NCBI RefSeq assembly: GCF_026241155.1
Contig: NZ_JAPFGP010000020.1
Coordinates: forward strand, 36,373 to 100,372
Length of the DNA stretch: 64,000 bases
Reading direction: 5' to 3'
DNA from: Paucibacter sp. PLA-PC-4
GTDB taxonomy: Bacteria; Pseudomonadota; Gammaproteobacteria; Burkholderiales; Burkholderiaceae_C
The notes under the pieces were generated by a model. That model was not told the DNA's origin. It saw nothing but the letters and a program-made list of their open reading frames with translations, and ran no database searches. The position numbers and the translations under genes are program-made. Positions 63,682-64,000 of the stretch are shown piece after piece (the first letter of the stretch is position 1; the number at the start of each line of letters is the position of its first letter).

Positions 63682-64000
63682 AAAAATCAGTTGGTCTTGT
63701 GTGGACCCTTACAGCATCCAAGGGCATGACATGTTCGGACTCAATACCGATGCCCGCGCGGCCCCAGCGCAATGGATCATGCCACAGCAGTAAGGCAAAC
63801 AAACCTGGGGTGACGGTCCCAGCCGCCGTGGCGGATGCCCACTATTTGACACCCTTGGCACCTGGCTCACGAACCCCCCGCGTCAAAATACTTGTCGCCC
63901 CGATAGAACGATGAACCTGGGGGCGCAGTGAGAACGAGTTGGCAAGGTACGGACAAGCATTCAAGGACAGAGCGGTAGCACGCATGCTGCCGCCGGAGAG
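63682..64000 (-). promoter_or_regulatory. Upstream region of the XrtA export operon
   Basis: The last 319 bases have no convincing gene on either strand. The stretch must hold the promoter of the right operon. On the minus strand TGGCATG-N5-TTGC (63784-63769), about 100 bases before the first gene, resembles a sigma-54 promoter with one extra spacer base. No clear sigma-70 promoter was found. A nine-base direct repeat (AACCTGGGG) occurs at 63802 and 63914. The next gene upstream is outside the window. Confidence 0.45.

Noticed and set aside
63699..63914. A 71-codon open frame on the + strand at the right edge
   Set aside because: No homology-like motif, no ribosome site and proline/arginine-rich composition; more likely the operon's upstream region.

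Overview
The window is high-GC DNA from a betaproteobacterium, most likely a Burkholderiales member of the Rubrivivax/Roseateles/Leptothrix type. The reasons are the housekeeping block at the left (group-2 malate dehydrogenase, a citrate-lyase-like CoA ester lyase and aconitase B in a row) and the family types of the proteins that follow. This assignment comes from gene content and protein feel, not from a database comparison. I see no rRNA, tRNA, insertion sequence, CRISPR array or phage gene.

Left part (1-10.3 kb): the 3' part of mdh with its terminator, a CoA ester lyase, a small secreted protein of unknown role, a VapB/VapC toxin-antitoxin pair preceded by a perfect palindrome, acnB with a strong terminator, a response regulator carrying TPR repeats with an adjacent very short histidine-kinase-like protein, and a periplasmic CpdB-type nucleotidase.

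The rest (10.3-63.7 kb) is one very large exosortase A (XrtA/EpsH1) exopolysaccharide locus, built as two long, tightly overlapping operons that run toward each other and meet at 35.70 kb. The left operon starts at 13.38 kb on the + strand. It contains an acyl carrier protein, two exosortase-associated hydrolases, a TPR protein, a DegT-type aminotransferase, five glycosyltransferases, a GNAT/FemAB-like enzyme, a Wzx flippase, three membrane acyltransferases, an SGNH-type esterase, an asparagine-synthase homologue without the glutaminase cysteine, a low-molecular-weight tyrosine phosphatase, a polysaccharide deacetylase and an ATP-grasp ligase. Divergent from it are the exosortase-associated acyl-CoA ligase and the PLP-dependent decarboxylase. 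The right operon starts at about 63.67 kb on the - strand. It contains the export lipoprotein (Wza-like), chain-length protein (Wzz-like), BY-type tyrosine kinase, outer-membrane beta-barrel, AAA ATPase, UDP-GlcNAc 2-epimerase, deacetylase, FemAB protein, XrtA itself, two nucleotide-sugar dehydrogenases, three stand-alone glycosyltransferases, two glutamine-dependent amidotransferases, a transglutaminase-glycosyltransferase fusion, a PaaK-like ligase, a Wzy-like polymerase/ligase, a second deacetylase and a secreted polysaccharide lyase.

Together these genes can make activated uronic and amino sugars, assemble a repeat unit, flip it, polymerise it, control its length, export it, and decorate or trim it by acetylation, deacetylation, probable amidation or amino-acyl transfer, and lyase cleavage. 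XrtA would process PEP-CTERM proteins encoded elsewhere; none is visible here. A priming (WbaP-like) glycosyltransferase is also not visible and may lie beyond position 64000. The least understood parts are (a) the ACP / acyl-ligase / PLP-decarboxylase / two-hydrolase module, which resembles carrier-bound amino-acid decarboxylation chemistry, and (b) the transglutaminase-GT4 fusion protein.
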